Source of the DNA: Argopecten irradians
Taxonomy: Eukaryota; Mollusca; Bivalvia; Pectinida; Pectinidae
Reading direction: 5' to 3'
Length of the DNA stretch: 64,000 nt
NCBI RefSeq assembly: GCF_041381155.1
Contig: NC_091134.1
Span: 35,779,540 to 35,843,539, forward strand
Shown: positions 47,323 through 59,791 of the stretch, one piece after another
Layout: every line of letters begins with the position of its first letter
Position numbering within the stretch: the stretch's first letter is position 1
Notes under the pieces: model-generated
Seen by the model: only the letters and a program-made list of their open reading frames with translations
The model's database searches: none
What the model was told of the DNA's origin: nothing
Program-made: the position numbers and the translations under genes

Positions 47323-48757
47323 CTGAAACTAAGCATCGGATAACACTCATTATCCCAATGGAATGGGGATTCTAAATTATACAAAATATTACATTCTTAT
47401 ATGTGGCGGAACAAATTCCAATTGCAAGAGTGCTTGTGAGATTTACTAAATAAACTAGGTGAGCGATACAGTCCCTCTTAACCTCTTGTTAACAGTTTCT
47501 TTTACAACATAGAAACATATTCAAAAACACCAAATTCCTTTGATTCTGTCTATCGTCAGTGTAACTCTAAAATCATTCAATTTAGCTTTATGAAATATCC
47601 TGCATATCACAAGAGGCCAAATGAGTCTTAACAGTAACTGACTATTAATATATATGTACATCCATTGAGTAGAACTACACAGTAATATAAAACAAAAACC
47701 CAATGGGCCTGAATTCCTTACCTGCTACTTAGAAATCATAGTACATAAAAATTATAGGAGAGTCAAGAAGAATTTCTCTGTACATGTATCATGCTCACCT
47801 CTCATGCTACAGATCCACCTCTATGTACACATATCATGCTACAGATCCAAATCATGTCTATTATCCCTAAGATAATTGACAAGAAGTTGTGTGAAGATTT
47901 TAACATAACGGGGAATTTGACACCTGCGACCTTGAATGAAGGTCAAGTTTATTTATTTGAACAAACTTCTTAAGCCTTCAACCCAGCATGCTACATGGCC
48001 AATTTGGGTACCAGTACCTAGGCCTTTTGGTTATTGAGAAGAAATCGTTCGTATGAAAAGTCAGAACACTTATGACTACATTAAAATACGTTTATAACGA
48101 ACGTACTTACAGCGTACTCATGGTTATAACGTTATTTATTTTTTTTTAAACAATTACATGCTATACATCTGAAGGCTGCCAAGGTTTGGGCCTTGGGATT
48201 AGCCTTCAAAAATATAAACAAATATCCCCACACAGGAGGGCTCTCATTCACCACACGACTTACATACATGTACTACACGACTTATCACATACATACCTTC
48301 ATAACATCAACATAGACATTTATCCCAAAACAACATCACTTGTTACACATAGTTATAATGTAGTGGTTTTCATTCTCCATTAATGTTCATATAAGATATT
48401 TGCAATATAATGTTTATAGGTACCTAACGAAGTATGATTTTGTTGGTCCCCAAAGGTTTGTTATTCGTGTTCGACTGTATAGGTGATCCTGACCTTTTAG
48501 GTCACACGACCTAAAATTATAATGTTCTTGTTATGCCTTTAACTATTGGGGACCTTCCATTTTTGATATTTAGATAATAACTATAGAAACATATTCCAAT
48601 CTGATCTAGCACAACATCAATCAATCTTGATAGCCAATAATGAAATGTTCTATATAAAAATACACTACTGCGAGGCGCAGGGAATATTGCTTTTGTGGCA
48701 CCTTGTTAACCAATCGTCAAGTCTTTTGTGTGTAGTCGTGCATTAACATCACATTGT

Positions 48758-48862
48758 GAACGAGATAACTAAGTCGTTATAACGAGATACTAAGTCGTTA
48801 TAACGAGATACTAAGTCGTTATAACGAGATAGGCCTACTACTTAGTCGTTATAACGAGATAA
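48758..48862. repeat. Tandem 21-bp repeat built on the palindrome TCGTTATAACGA
   Basis: Units of 21-22 bases (AACGAGATACTAAGTCGTTAT) run four times, one with a GGCCTACTA insertion, each joint making the 12-base palindrome TCGTTATAACGA. Too regular and spacer-free for CRISPR. No function assigned. Confidence 0.8.
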
Positions 48863-48930
48863 AAATATTTATTTGTATGTCCTCAATCAGCCACCGTACG
48901 ATCATACAGTCTAAGTAATTAATCAAGAAT

Positions 48931-49050
48931 TTGTCATTATTTTTAAAATGTTTGCAAACTTTTATGAGTAACCGCTAACGTTACGCTGATTTACACAGAT
49001 CGTAAACAAAGTTTTCACGCCCCGATGAATTTAAAAAATAATGACATCAA
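48931..49050. repeat. Diverged copy of the CCGCTACGC foldback
   Basis: TTGTCATTATTTTTAAA..GTTTGCAAACTTTTATGAG, the centre AACCGCTAACGTTACGCTG, ACACAGATCGTAAACAAAG and AAATAATGACATCAATG correspond in order to the hairpin at 41734-41888, with more mismatches. Confidence 0.6.
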
Positions 49051-50260
49051 TGACTCGCATCAATGCTGATCCTGTAGTTTAGAAGGAATCATTGTCCGGC
49101 CATCTGTTTAATTTCATTCGTACTGTAGGCCTTATATTTATTTCTAACACGTTCTTTCAACACAAATTACAGGAGTTGCATTTTCTTGACCAATCCGGAT
49201 ATTTTTGCCCGTGATCCGAATACTTGTTGGACAATGCATTCTGTTTCCGGTGTAAACACAAGCTTGCTTTTAATTTACTTTCAGAACAAAAACGGTGGGT
49301 ATAGGCCCTAAGCCTAGCTTTCCTGCTATTGCATAAAAAACACATTTGCAAATGTTTATTCATCGTTTAACCATGTGTGGAAAGGCTATGGCGTGTTGAA
49401 AAACTATTGCATTGATAACTTCGTAATGCAGGCTTTCGATTTCTACCGATGCACGACCCACATAATATTTCTAAACTGTTAGGAACTAGTCCTAGCTAGC
49501 GCGGTATAAAAGTCAAAGTGGATCTCCATCAAAATGCATGTAATCGCATAATGACTGTAAGAGATGACGTGACCGAGCATATCTTGTACGTTACTGCACT
49601 TTTTATTATTAAATGGTTAACATGTGAACAGGCTACTGGCATGGCTACCTCAGTACCTGTATTATATATAATCATTTTGTGCAGTACGTCCTAATATGAA
49701 TTTAAGGCAAAGCCTCAGAAGAGCGCAGCTACATGTAAAAGATTATAACATCATAACTTTATATTGTCTATATTTTCCTACGAGATTAACAATAAAATAT
49801 TTCACTGACATGCACATACTATCGATAGTTAGAAAGAATTCAAAATAATCCAAATTGAATAGTTCAATATACTTCAATCTTGTTTTATCAGATGCAGAGA
49901 AAACTTGGCAACATGCCATGCTATCAGAAATACGCGCGAATCTGTGCCGCCATTTTGGCGTCAGGTTTTGTGACGTCACTGCTGACGGTGCCGTGCGATT
50001 GAGAGCATACACAATATATATTGGGCCAGTACATTTATTGCGTTGTTCTTGTATATGTGTAAATTAAAACTACTTACAGTAATTTTAAAGCTTATACTGA
50101 TAACAAATTTAGTCTGGTACAGAAATTTCAAATCTCGTCGTGCTGATAACGAGAATTAAAACATGGCTGCCTACATGGAGGCGCGAGACTTTTCCCGCGG
50201 GACACAATTTCAAAGTCCAAGGGGTACTAGAATGTATCGGAATCTATATGCTCACACACC
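49051..50260. other. Intergenic stretch without recognised gene
   Basis: Short open frames on both strands have no family resemblance. A GC-richer part at 49930-50000 holds GCCGCCATTTTGGCG and TGACGTCA, which look like promoter-type motifs (YY1- and CREB-like) but have no gene attached. Confidence 0.3.
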
Positions 50261-50271
50261 TGTTATGGTTA

Positions 50272-50288
50272 GTAGAGCTTCGCTCTAC
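50272..50288. repeat. Small hairpin GTAGAGCTTCGCTCTAC
   Basis: A perfect 7-base stem with a TTC loop, followed by GC-rich text with CGCGCAGAGAGCTGCGC. The GCTTCGC centre is the same as in the 41.5-kb foldback, so it may be a remnant of that kind of element. Confidence 0.45.
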
Positions 50289-50499
50289 GCGTCCTTCGGC
50301 CGCGCAGAGAGCTGCGCTCTTATTAAATTGAATTGAAAAATTATGGACGTAGAATTAATTGAAAAATAAGTAAAAATATTAAAAAAAAATAAGCTGATCA
50401 ATAGCCTCTATGTCTATATAGATATAATACACAGATTATACAATTCAATGGTAAAGAAAAATGGAGATTCAAAAACAAATATCTGTAATTACAAGGATT

Positions 50500-50950
50500 T
50501 ATGTTAGTGAGAAGGATTTGTCACTGTTTCTTAACTCTACTAAACACCACACAAGATGCCTATGAACCGTGAATAAAAAGTATTTTCCTTAACAAATACT
50601 GGTCTTATTGAGTCAAAAGAAACAACAATCAAAATCTTAATTAATAAATTTCACGATGTCTTATACTTGTTTTAAGGACGAAAGCTTTAGAAGAAAGGTC
50701 GTTAATTTTCATTAAAAATAATAAGACATCTTGTGGAATGACAGCCTGCTTCAGAAAGTAAGAAGGTTAGCCTTGCAACAGCAAGCTTATTAAAGCCACA
50801 TCAAAAGTTGTGCCTGCATGTGGATATCAAAGGAAAATCAGTCCTTCCCCTAACGTCACATTCAGTGCACAAACACAAAAGCGCTTGTAGCATATTCGTC
50901 CAAAACCCTGAGTGACAAATCCTTCGCATTTATAAATCCCAATCATTATA
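50500..50950. mobile_element. Non-autonomous element with GAGAAGGAT ends, copy 2 (inverted)
   Basis: Inverted copy of 39495-39940, with ends GAGAAGGATTTGTCACTG and GAGTGACAAATCCTTCGC. TTATAAATCCC follows it on the right, as it follows copy 1. The two copies are diverged but collinear over their length. Copy 2 lies about 500 bases upstream of the CUEDC2 start codon. Confidence 0.65.
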
Positions 50951-51450
50951 CATGTTATCCTTTAGATGGTTATCCTGCAGTATTTCAAATTCTTTCATTT
51001 CTTTCAGCATTCACAATTGAATCTGGCCAACCCTTCTATATATCAACTACTCTAAAATTGATTAAGTTCTGAAATTACACAGTTTGTACAACTTGAAATT
51101 ATGTCCCCATATATTTTCTTTCATTGGTATTGCAGACAAATAGGTTGGAGGTGACATTTTCGTCAAACTTTTCCTTCACGATCTTAAAAATGTTTATTAA
51201 ATCCCCTCAAATTCTTCTGTGTTTATCGGGTAATTGTTGGTAATTTTGTTACTTGCTCGATCTGAATCCAGGTAATGTACTCTTTGTTGTACATTTTCTA
51301 ACATCTGAATATCCTAAATTTGTATGGACTCCAAGCATATGAATCTAATTTTTATGCAAAATATTGTGAATCTGTAGGTTTCAGCTAGCAGCTGTGATTT
51401 TGGAATACTCCTATATTTCACTTGTGGAAAGTTTCAAAAAGACATTTTGC

Positions 51451-54400
51451 ATGGCTACAACCAGGAAAACAATTGTACAGGATGAACTACACAAATTCTT
51501 AGTGAAGAATGATCTGGATTATGGCATGTTGTAAGTTACACCTGGATTTTTATATACATATATCTTTAAATTAATTATATTAATTGTTATCTAATATTCT
51601 GACTTAACAGGAGAGGTCAAGTTTTCAAGTAGTTTCTAATATTCTATATATGTGCATACATTTGTATACCTTTGCTAGAAGTGGTACTGTACATGAATTT
51701 CACAGAATAATTATCAATGATATCGAACATGACCATAAGCATTAGAAATTCTAGAAAATTCTGAATAAAAATAAAGATATTGAAAGTTTTCATATTTTCA
51801 GTCTAAAATCTGCATTTAAAGGGCCACTACCTTTTTGAAACGGCTTTTAATTTTTTAAATAGGAATGTAAAACGAGATCGATAATTTTGTAGAGTCGCAG
51901 AAGTTATTAACTATACATTTACTAGCACACTTATCATCACCTTCAGAACTGTTTCATTAGAATAAATAAAATGTTAATTTTCATAACGCGGGTCGTATTA
52001 TGTTTCCTGCGGTTGTCTTAAATGCCGCGCGGTAGTTGACTATAACTGCGCCAGACGGCAAAACAGCGAAATGAATTTCCACTGTTATCGTACATTAGAG
52101 AGGAAATCTTGCATATGTTTGGTGTTGTAACCTCATCTTAAGCCATCGACATATATTTTCTTTTGTTATTAATGTTTATAAGAAACCTTTAAATTTTGCT
52201 CTGGAAAGGTAGTGGGCCTTTAAGGATGTACTCCTCTGAGAAGTCAATATTTTCTTGTATTAAACTTTTTTTCTCATATAGAATTTTGGAAATAGAAGTT
52301 CATACCATAGAAGAAAATGGAAGAAAAAGCCTATGACCGTGTGCTCGTTTTTGAGCTATTGTCTTTCAAAGATACCTAGTTGACAAAATAGTGGATTTTA
52401 TGGGAATTTGCTAATTTGACCATATACACAAGAGATTAAAACCATAATTTCCTAATGAGATGTTTGATATGTATTGCTGTTTGTAGAATTTATTTTCCAG
52501 TAGTCTTCTTTAAAAATATACCAGTTTTGAATAACAACATATGATAAGGGGCGCTTATTGAGTAATATGGTATATTAATCTATAACCTTTGTAGGGATAT
52601 TGACGATGTAGTGCTGGATTACGTGATCACTATCCTAGAAGACCTGGGTAATGGTGAGGATGTGGAAGAGAATATTGATGTGGATCAGTTTGTGGAGATG
52701 ATGGATGCCTATGTGCCAGGCTTTGGTGAAATATCAAGGTAATTCTATAGTGTTCGTCTTATACAGGAAATTAAAAAATATTGTTCTTTAAGTCGTTTAA
52801 TGCTCATCAACAATGAGGGTAATTTTCAATGATTTATTGTAAAATTTAGTTAATGTCCCACCAATGTATTTATTATTTACAGGGTTTATTCATGATATAT
52901 TGTAATTATATGATGCATATATATAATGTATAAGAGCTCATTAACTTTATAGAATGTTAATTGTTGTTCGATCATTGTAAAATACATGTGATGTTCAATG
53001 TATTAACCATTTGAGTTATAAATATATATATATAGTATTTATATATACTGTTAAATAGCTGGTTGATTAAATATTTTAAACTAACAAAATATCTTGTTGA
53101 TATATATTTTTTAAAATTAAGATATTTTTTTTTCTACAGTGTAGATATTTGTGAATGGATGTTTCAACTTGCGTCCAATCTTTCTATGAAACAAACAGGT
53201 ATCTATGCCATAATATCTTAACCAATGTATTCGTATTAAGGTACAGGGGAGATGTGATAATATTTATCATATAGTAAGTTGTTCATGGTAAATGTCAATG
53301 TCTCATTCAGGTATTCTAATCAATATAGAATTACAGTCAATAATTCGAAATGATTCTTATTCTTGATCATAAGTGAATTTTCTACTCATGAGAATAAGTA
53401 GTGGCTGTATTTGGGCAAATAAAATCACATTTTATTTTGAGATATTTTAAAAAATTATAACCTATTGAGTACTGGGAAGAGTAGATAACTCTGTAATGCA
53501 ATATGTATATGTATTCAGATATGAAATGACCCCTACTAATGAATAGATAGATAATACTGTAAGACTTTTAAAAATGCTCTAAAGTCACTATTTATCTGAT
53601 GATTTTACCAGTAAAAATAAAAAGGTGTGCTGATTTTTACTACAGACAATGCCCCAACCAGACAGAGGCAGACCTCCCTCAGTGATGACCTCTTAGAGGC
53701 CATAACAGCCTCACCTAGTGACATACAGAATGCAAACTGTGAAAAGGTAACATTAAACAAACAGCTGATGACAGGTATCAGCCACAGAACCACTATACAC
53801 AACTACAGGTATTCTGATCTGTCAGAGTTACTTCCCTTCATTTCACTCCATCAGTACACAGTTACTTCCCTTAATTTCACTCTGATCAGTCAGAGTTACT
53901 TCCCTTCATTTCACTCCATCAGTACACAGTTACTTCCCTTAATTTCACTCCATCAACACAGAGTTACTTCTTTCGTTCACTCTGCCAGTACTGATAGAGT
54001 GAATTAAAGGGCAATAACTCTGATAGATCAGAATGAGCTACAGGTAACAAATAACAAATAAAAACAAAACACATATTATAAATGATGAATAAAATCAGCA
54101 AAATAGTAATAATTAACCCACACTAAGGCCCCTCGCTTGCTTTAATCTGGGCCAACAAGGGTGATCTACTAAGGTGGCAGTGTACAGTAGATTTGAAAAA
54201 ATCAGCAAAATTAAGTGCAGGCTTTAATTATGTACACACAGCTTTTTAACCTTAAATGACATCTATATCAAAGTATATATATTTGTAATCTACACAACAT
54301 TTGCAATTGTTATGCAGAGTTCATTTTTGGACAAGTCTGCTTTTTGTGGTATTGTGAGCCTGTAAAAACCATGGTAACCAAATTTGTTTTTTTGAAAAAA

Positions 54401-57400
54401 TGCAAAAAATTGGGATTTTCAACCCAAAATTACACCCCCTCTAGGAGAATTTTTTTTCTTGAACACAGTTTAAAACCAAGCATCACTGCCGTGATAGCGG
54501 AACTGAGCCTATTTCGACATATGTATATCATTAAACTTTTGAGCAATCTTACCTAGTACCCCGGCTATCAATTTCTGCTGCTACAGTATTGAGTTTTTCC
54601 ATCTTAGACGCACATTCGGATATCCTCTAAACCATTAATCTCGAACCCATTTTGGGGAATTTCTTTATGCAAATGTGAAGCTTCCATATAATTCTCTAGA
54701 TTGAATTCACCAATTTTAGGACATATACATTTTTTAATTTTTTATGCATATAATAAAACAGGGGCTTTCTGCTTAATAAAAATTTCACCCATTGCCATTC
54801 GGTCTTACTGTACACTGCTACCTTATACAGCATGTTTTGTATTTTAAAGTTTTCCGAAAACCCAAATAATGTCTAAACAAAGTTGTGACGAACAAAATGA
54901 CCTATCCGGATACTGTGTATCTCTAATAGTCACCGAGTAATGCCAATTTCCCCATAAGGTATCTTTTCACCAATATTCCTCCAATACAAGTAACAAGGGG
55001 AGGTAATTTGAAAAAATAAAAGTTAAATAACTATGCTGTTTTCTGAAATAAAATTATTCTGAAAATTTAATATGGTATTTGGAGTTTCTCTCTATGCAGA
55101 AAAGTGAAAAATACTGGGTTGCTATGAAATCTGACCCTGTTTTGTGACGTCATAGCAACCATGACGTCATGATAATTGTGACGTCATCACTATCTGTGCA
55201 AATGACGTCATAAATACTTAGTGTTATTATTCTTGACAATACAAATCCTATTTTGCTTTACTATAGCATTAAATATACTTATTCTGATAGATAAATCTTA
55301 ACATGACATTCAAAATGTCATAATTTCCAGCATATTTAATCACAATATTGAGTTTTCAACCTCGAAATACAGAATATTACATGTATTCATACAAAAGTGT
55401 ACGCTATTCCCATTTTATTGAAAAAAAGCCCCTTTTCCCTCTTTTCTTAAGAAAATGCCAATAACTGACAATATCGGCTTAACCGAACACTCACTCTAGT
55501 ACAAAAAATACATATTACAGCCTTATTTATATGAAAACTGAGAAATCAATGAAAAAAATCCCAAAATTAGCACTTTTGCTGTAAATCTCCATGGATACCG
55601 GGTAATTAGCAGAGCAAAATTAATTGGAATTCATATTAAATGGACCGAGAGACACCCGGTTAGCTGTTGTCAGCTTGCTGTTCAAGTGTAAAATGATTAA
55701 TCAATTAACAGTCAAGCATATCATACCATACCTAGGTAGCAAATTACAGAATGGCTAAATGAGCCAATTACCTCCCTTTAGTTGTAACAAATGAAAAATA
55801 TATGTATTTACACAGTTTCAAACTGTTTGACTGTGATTTCTAAGATAAATAAATGAAAATTTAGCAAAATCAATTATAATCAAGGTCATTTTCCAAAAAA
55901 TGAGAATTTCAGTCACTTATAAGGTGGCAGTGTACAGTAGATTTGAAAAAATCAGCAAAATTAAGTGCAGGCTTTAATTATGTACACACAGCTTTTTAAC
56001 CTTAAATGACATCTATATCAAAGTATATATATTTGTAATCTACACAACATTTGCAATTGTTATGCAGAGTTCATTTTTGGACAAGTCTGCTTTTTGTGGT
56101 ATTGTGAGCCTGTAAAAACCATGGTAACCAAATTTGTTTTTTTTTTGAAAAAATGCAAAAAATTGGGATTTTCAACCCAAAATTACACCCCCTCTAGGAG
56201 AATTTTTTTTCTTGAACACAGTTTAAAACCAAGCATCACTGCCGTGATAGCGGAACTGAGCCTATTTCGACATATGTATATCATTAAACTTTTGAGCAAT
56301 CTTACCTAGTACCCCGGCTATCAATTTCTGCTGCTACAGTATTGAGTTTTTCCATCTTAGACGCACATTCGGATATCCTCTAAACCATTAATCTCGAACC
56401 CATTTTGGGGAATTTCTTTATGCAAATGTGAAGCTTCCATATAATTCTCTAGATTGAATTCACCAATTTTAGGACATATACATTTTTTTATTTTTTATGC
56501 ATATAATAAAACAGGGGCTTTCTGCTTAATAAAAATCTCACCCATGGCCATTCGGTCTTACTGTACACTGCTACCTAAAGATGGGTTATAATTATAAAGC
56601 TTTGCATCCTGGCTATACTCCAGGGGTTACTTTCACTGTCGTAATATCCACCCCTGAACTAACTCATAAGTAAAACTGAAGGTAGTTCAGGAGAGAAAAA
56701 ACCAGACCAATCCCAGGTCAGTCACAGAGAGCAATGCCCAACTTCAAAGCCACAAGGTCAACTACAATGTACCATTATTTGATTCTTTTGATGAACAGCA
56801 CATTAAAGGACCAAATTAACTGCTCTTCTGTTGTCACAGACCGAACCTTCTGTTTTTTTATGACATCGTCCAGAAGTGGATATGATGACAGTAAAAGTAA
56901 CCTGTTGAATGCTGAGGATGAAAACTTTGTTGTATAGTAAACATTTTCAGTAGGAAATGAAACTAAATAATCCGTGTATGTATGACTCACAGGAAAAGGA
57001 GACAGAAAAGATAGTGGAAGAGGAGGGTGACGAAGTAAAAATTCTCAGAGAAATGTTTCCAGCTGCATGTACAATGGAGGTAACACACTGTCTTGGACTT
57101 GCAAGTGGAAATGTGGAGAGTGCTATACAGCTGATATTGGACCGACAGGAGTCTGGGGAGTGTATCAAACAGGTTAGTTATATAGCAAACTACAACAGCC
57201 CCTCACAGGATGTAAGATTATCGTAGACCAACTTATTTTCGTTGAACTTTCTTTGTTTTGATCTTTTGGTATGTGCCACAAATGCATGGTGATTAACTTT
57301 TGAGTATAAAGTACAGTCAAACCTGCTCTAACGACTGCATCTATATAGTGATCGCCTGTCTATAACGACTGGTTTTAAGACTCCCCGTGCGTTTTGACTA

Positions 57401-59767
57401 TATAATGGCACTGTGCATAACGACCACCTGTCTAATGTGGCTAACGACTGGTAACTTTAGCCCCGTCAAAGTTGTCTAACGACAGGTCGCTGAGATAGAA
57501 TTTTCGATCACAGTGTGTGTGTAGTAGCATCCCTTTGACCTACAGTACTTCCGGTAATTAACTCCCTTAGTAAGCAAATGTACAGGACTGTATGGTTTAT
57601 AACCTAGGGGTTGTAACATTTGAGGTACAAATATAGTTGCCGACTTGAGGATGGAAGTTTTAACGACCATTTATGTCTATCAAAGACTGAAATTATGTTA
57701 TTGTTTGGTCGCGAACACCATGTGCACGAAAAGATCAGTTGTAAAGCGTGATTTTGAAGCCACAATTCGGATGATACGGTAGGCAAAATAAAACGTCAAT
57801 TTATTGATATGTTCCATTTTTCATCGTTGATAATTAGCATTACTAAGAAATGGCCTGTACTTTACCTATTTCAAATTCTTTACTATAAGAGTCAGTCTCA
57901 TTATCGCCCGATGCAACCCGGGTATTCTCGATGTGTTTATCAATAAAATACGGCCCAATTACTTGGTAGAAATGCTACAGAAAGTTAATATGTGTACCTG
58001 CATTGTAATTTTTAATAGTTTTGAAGCTATATATTGTGAGAAAACGACTCCAAATCGATCTTCCATGTCCAGAGATTAATCCGTCAAAACTGGTTACAGG
58101 GCAATATTACAAACGACTTGCCAACGTACACGTATACATTTTCTGAAATTAATCTTGCACAGATATGTCAGGCCATATCAAGTCAGTAATTAGGTAATTA
58201 TTATGTTCATATGTATCAAAACAAGTTGATTTTATTATGATCAAAATTTACGATTGCATTTGAAAGCCCCATCCAAACATTAAAAAATAAAACGAACGCA
58301 AATGACGGCAATGTATTGGCACAATTAGTTCTTAAATGATGCATGGTAATAAATGTAAAAATGTCCAATAGCAGGTCTGTATTGCATTAATATGATTCTG
58401 TTTTATTTACTGGCTTTCTGTCTCCCCGTCTGTGGTCGTTATAGACAGGTTTCACTGTAGTTCTATTGTTGAGCTGTAGAGCACAAAAATGATAGAATCA
58501 AAGATAAACAAGTAATCTTAATGCAAAACTATAGTGATTGGACATAATAATGAAAATGAGAACACAATTAAAATTTCGAGTTATAATGTTTAGGAGCCAT
58601 AAACATATAAAGTCTGTAAGACATACACAGATACATGTGTAACAGTTTATAATAAAAGATGGTCTTACCTGGTGTTAACTGGTATAGGAAGGGGTTCATT
58701 GTGTACTTGATACTACATTTACATTACTTAAATGGACCATACAGCATGTATATTGATATTGGTCTTTCAGGTGGCTGAGAAGACGAAGAAGAAACCAAAA
58801 GTATCAGTACTTGATGATAAAGATCTGAAAGACACCCTAATCGCCAGGTATGAAATTTTTTTTGTATGTGTTGCTTAAGGTTATGAAATTCATATTTGTT
58901 TGTATGTGCTACTTAAGGTTATGAAATACATATTTGTTATAGACAAAAAATAATTGTTTATTTTTTCATTGACTACCGGTTAAATATAATTTTGAAATAC
59001 TGGAATGTCCATGACTTACTCACAAGTTTGATTGAAGTAGGAAGCTATTTTTTTATATGAATGAGTTTGATGAAAAGGTTTAAATGTCTTTTATAGGAAA
59101 TAAAATCCATCTTTTAAGATATCAATACTGATTCCATCTTTTATCTGTTACAGATACTCCTATGTGGATGCTGATGAACATAAGAAAACCTTCAGCCCTA
59201 TAGCACCGAAACCTGTACGTTTAGTCTGCTTACATCTTCCCCATCATCAGTTAATGCAAATTTTGGTGGTTTTCATTTAACAGTAATTGAATCACCATTT
59301 TATCTGAAGGGAGACATATTGTATTAAATTAGAACTGCTTCATCTAACCTCTCTAGGGGGGTTTTGAGATAGATTAGGGTGTGTAAACATAAACGATAAC
59401 CAACTGCTATGGAGTTAATCACATGAATTTTCCACTGTGAAACATGCATAGATAATTTATTTTACCTAATTTAAAGTTAAACTGTTCAAAATATATTTTT
59501 GAAGTCTGCTATTTCTGAATCAATCATAATATGCAGAGCAGTTTAAGGAAGAAAATGTACACATTTCAATTGAACATCTAATGATAGCAGATTTTTCTTT
59601 CATTTATTAAACTGTTTCAGGAATCTAAGAAAATGGTGAGATATTTAGAGAACAGGATAGTAACTACAAAAGGAGAGAAGTTCACAGAGATCAAGAAGGA
59701 TGAGGACGAAGACATGAAGAAAACTTATGTGAATCTCAAACCAGCCAGAAAGTACAGGTTTCATTAA
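51451..59767 (+). CDS. CUEDC2: CUE domain-containing protein 2
   Basis: Ubiquitin-binding regulator; in mammals it has been tied to phosphatase recruitment to the IKK complex and to hormone-receptor turnover. Eight exons, all junctions in phase: 51451-51530, 52595-52738, 53140-53198, 53646-53746, 56993-57172, 58771-58847, 59154-59214, 59621-59767; 849 nt, 282 residues, close to the human length of 287. N-terminal block: [39 protein letters not shown] domain near residues 140-185: [33 protein letters not shown]-terminal block: [50 protein letters not shown], the last being the family signature. The start was chosen because no ATG in frame lies upstream within the exon and the residue count fits. 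AATAAA follows at 59792. Introns carry many mobile elements. Confidence 0.94.
51816..52223. mobile_element. TTAA-flanked MITE, copy 2, in CUEDC2 intron 1
   Basis: Same ends (AGGGCCACTACCTTTTTG, GGAAAGGTAGTGGGCCT) and interior as 7453-7863, for example GAGTCGCAGAAGTTATTAA and ACTGTTATCGTACATTAGA, differing by scattered substitutions, and flanked by TTAA. Same orientation as copy 1. Confidence 0.75.
53808..54040. repeat. Short tandem and inverted array of CAGAGTTACTTCCCTT
   Basis: About five copies of a 33-36-base unit (AGAGTTACTTCCCTTCATTT, CACTCCATCAGTACA) lie head to tail and are followed by inverted pieces (GAGTGAATTAAAGGGCAATAACTCTGA). GATCTGTCAG and CTGATAGATC close the ends. It directly follows CUEDC2 exon 4, so the plus-strand open frame through the exon into the array is not meaningful. 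A single related unit occurs at 62035-62095. Confidence 0.7.
54171..54824. repeat. 0.65-kb direct repeat, left copy, in CUEDC2 intron 4
   Basis: Nearly identical to 55921-56576; differences are a few homopolymer lengths and scattered substitutions. Each copy has inverted ends: AAGGTGGCAGTGTACAGTA and TACTGTACACTGCTACCTT. TA flanks the left copy on both sides, as for a TA-targeting DNA element. A 70-residue open frame occurs in both copies but has no family match and no indication of use. Confidence 0.85.
54825..55920. other. 1.1-kb spacer between the two 0.65-kb repeats
   Basis: Non-coding and AT-rich, with a cluster of TGACGTCA-type sites at 55140-55215 (ATGACGTCATGATAATTGTG, TGACGTCATCAC, ATGACGTCATAA). 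It has no reverse-transcriptase or transposase trace, which argues against the pair being LTRs of one retrotransposon. Confidence 0.5.
55921..56576. repeat. 0.65-kb direct repeat, right copy
   Basis: Direct-orientation copy of 54171-54824 starting AAGGTGGCAGTGTACAGTAG and ending CTGTACACTGCTACCT. It begins directly after CACTTAT and is followed by AAAGATGGG, so the right-hand TA duplication is not clean. Confidence 0.85.
56600..56925. mobile_element. CCAGGGGTTACT foldback element, copy in CUEDC2 intron 4
   Basis: Left arm: CTATACTCCAGGGGTTACTT, CACTGTCGTAATATCCACCC, CTGAACTAACTCATAAG. The right arm carries the inverse with changes: CATCGTCCAGAAGTGGATAT, GATGACAGTAAAAGTAACCT, GAATGCTGAGGATG. 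It ends 68 bases before CUEDC2 exon 5. Related copies lie at 16.5, 34.6 and 60.2 kb. Confidence 0.65.
57312..58461. mobile_element. 1.15-kb non-autonomous DNA element with ACAGTCAAACCTG ends
   Basis: The left end ACAGTCAAACCTGCTCTAACGAC pairs with the right end GTCGTTATAGACAGGTTTCACTGT; subterminal variants of TCTATAACGAC, CTAACGACTGG and CATAACGACCACC are repeated. The interior has no long frame. It occupies most of CUEDC2 intron 5. The superfamily is not certain from the ends alone. Confidence 0.6.
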
Positions 59768-59791
59768 GGATACCCTAACATCTCTGTGTTC

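Noticed and set aside
48758-48862. Possible CRISPR or att-type array
   Set aside because: 21-base units without spacers; a simple tandem repeat.
53627-54007. 126-codon frame through CUEDC2 exon 4 into the following array
   Set aside because: A good donor (GTAACA after GAAAAG) at 53747 ends the exon, and the remainder is tandem repeat.
54344-56309. 70- and 71-codon frames occurring in both 0.65-kb repeats
   Set aside because: They are duplicated because the repeat is duplicated; there is no family resemblance and the frames run through homopolymers of different length.
54171-56576. LTR retrotransposon with 0.65-kb LTRs
   Set aside because: Each repeat has its own inverted ends, not TG..CA ends, and the spacer lacks primer site, polypurine tract or polymerase sequence.
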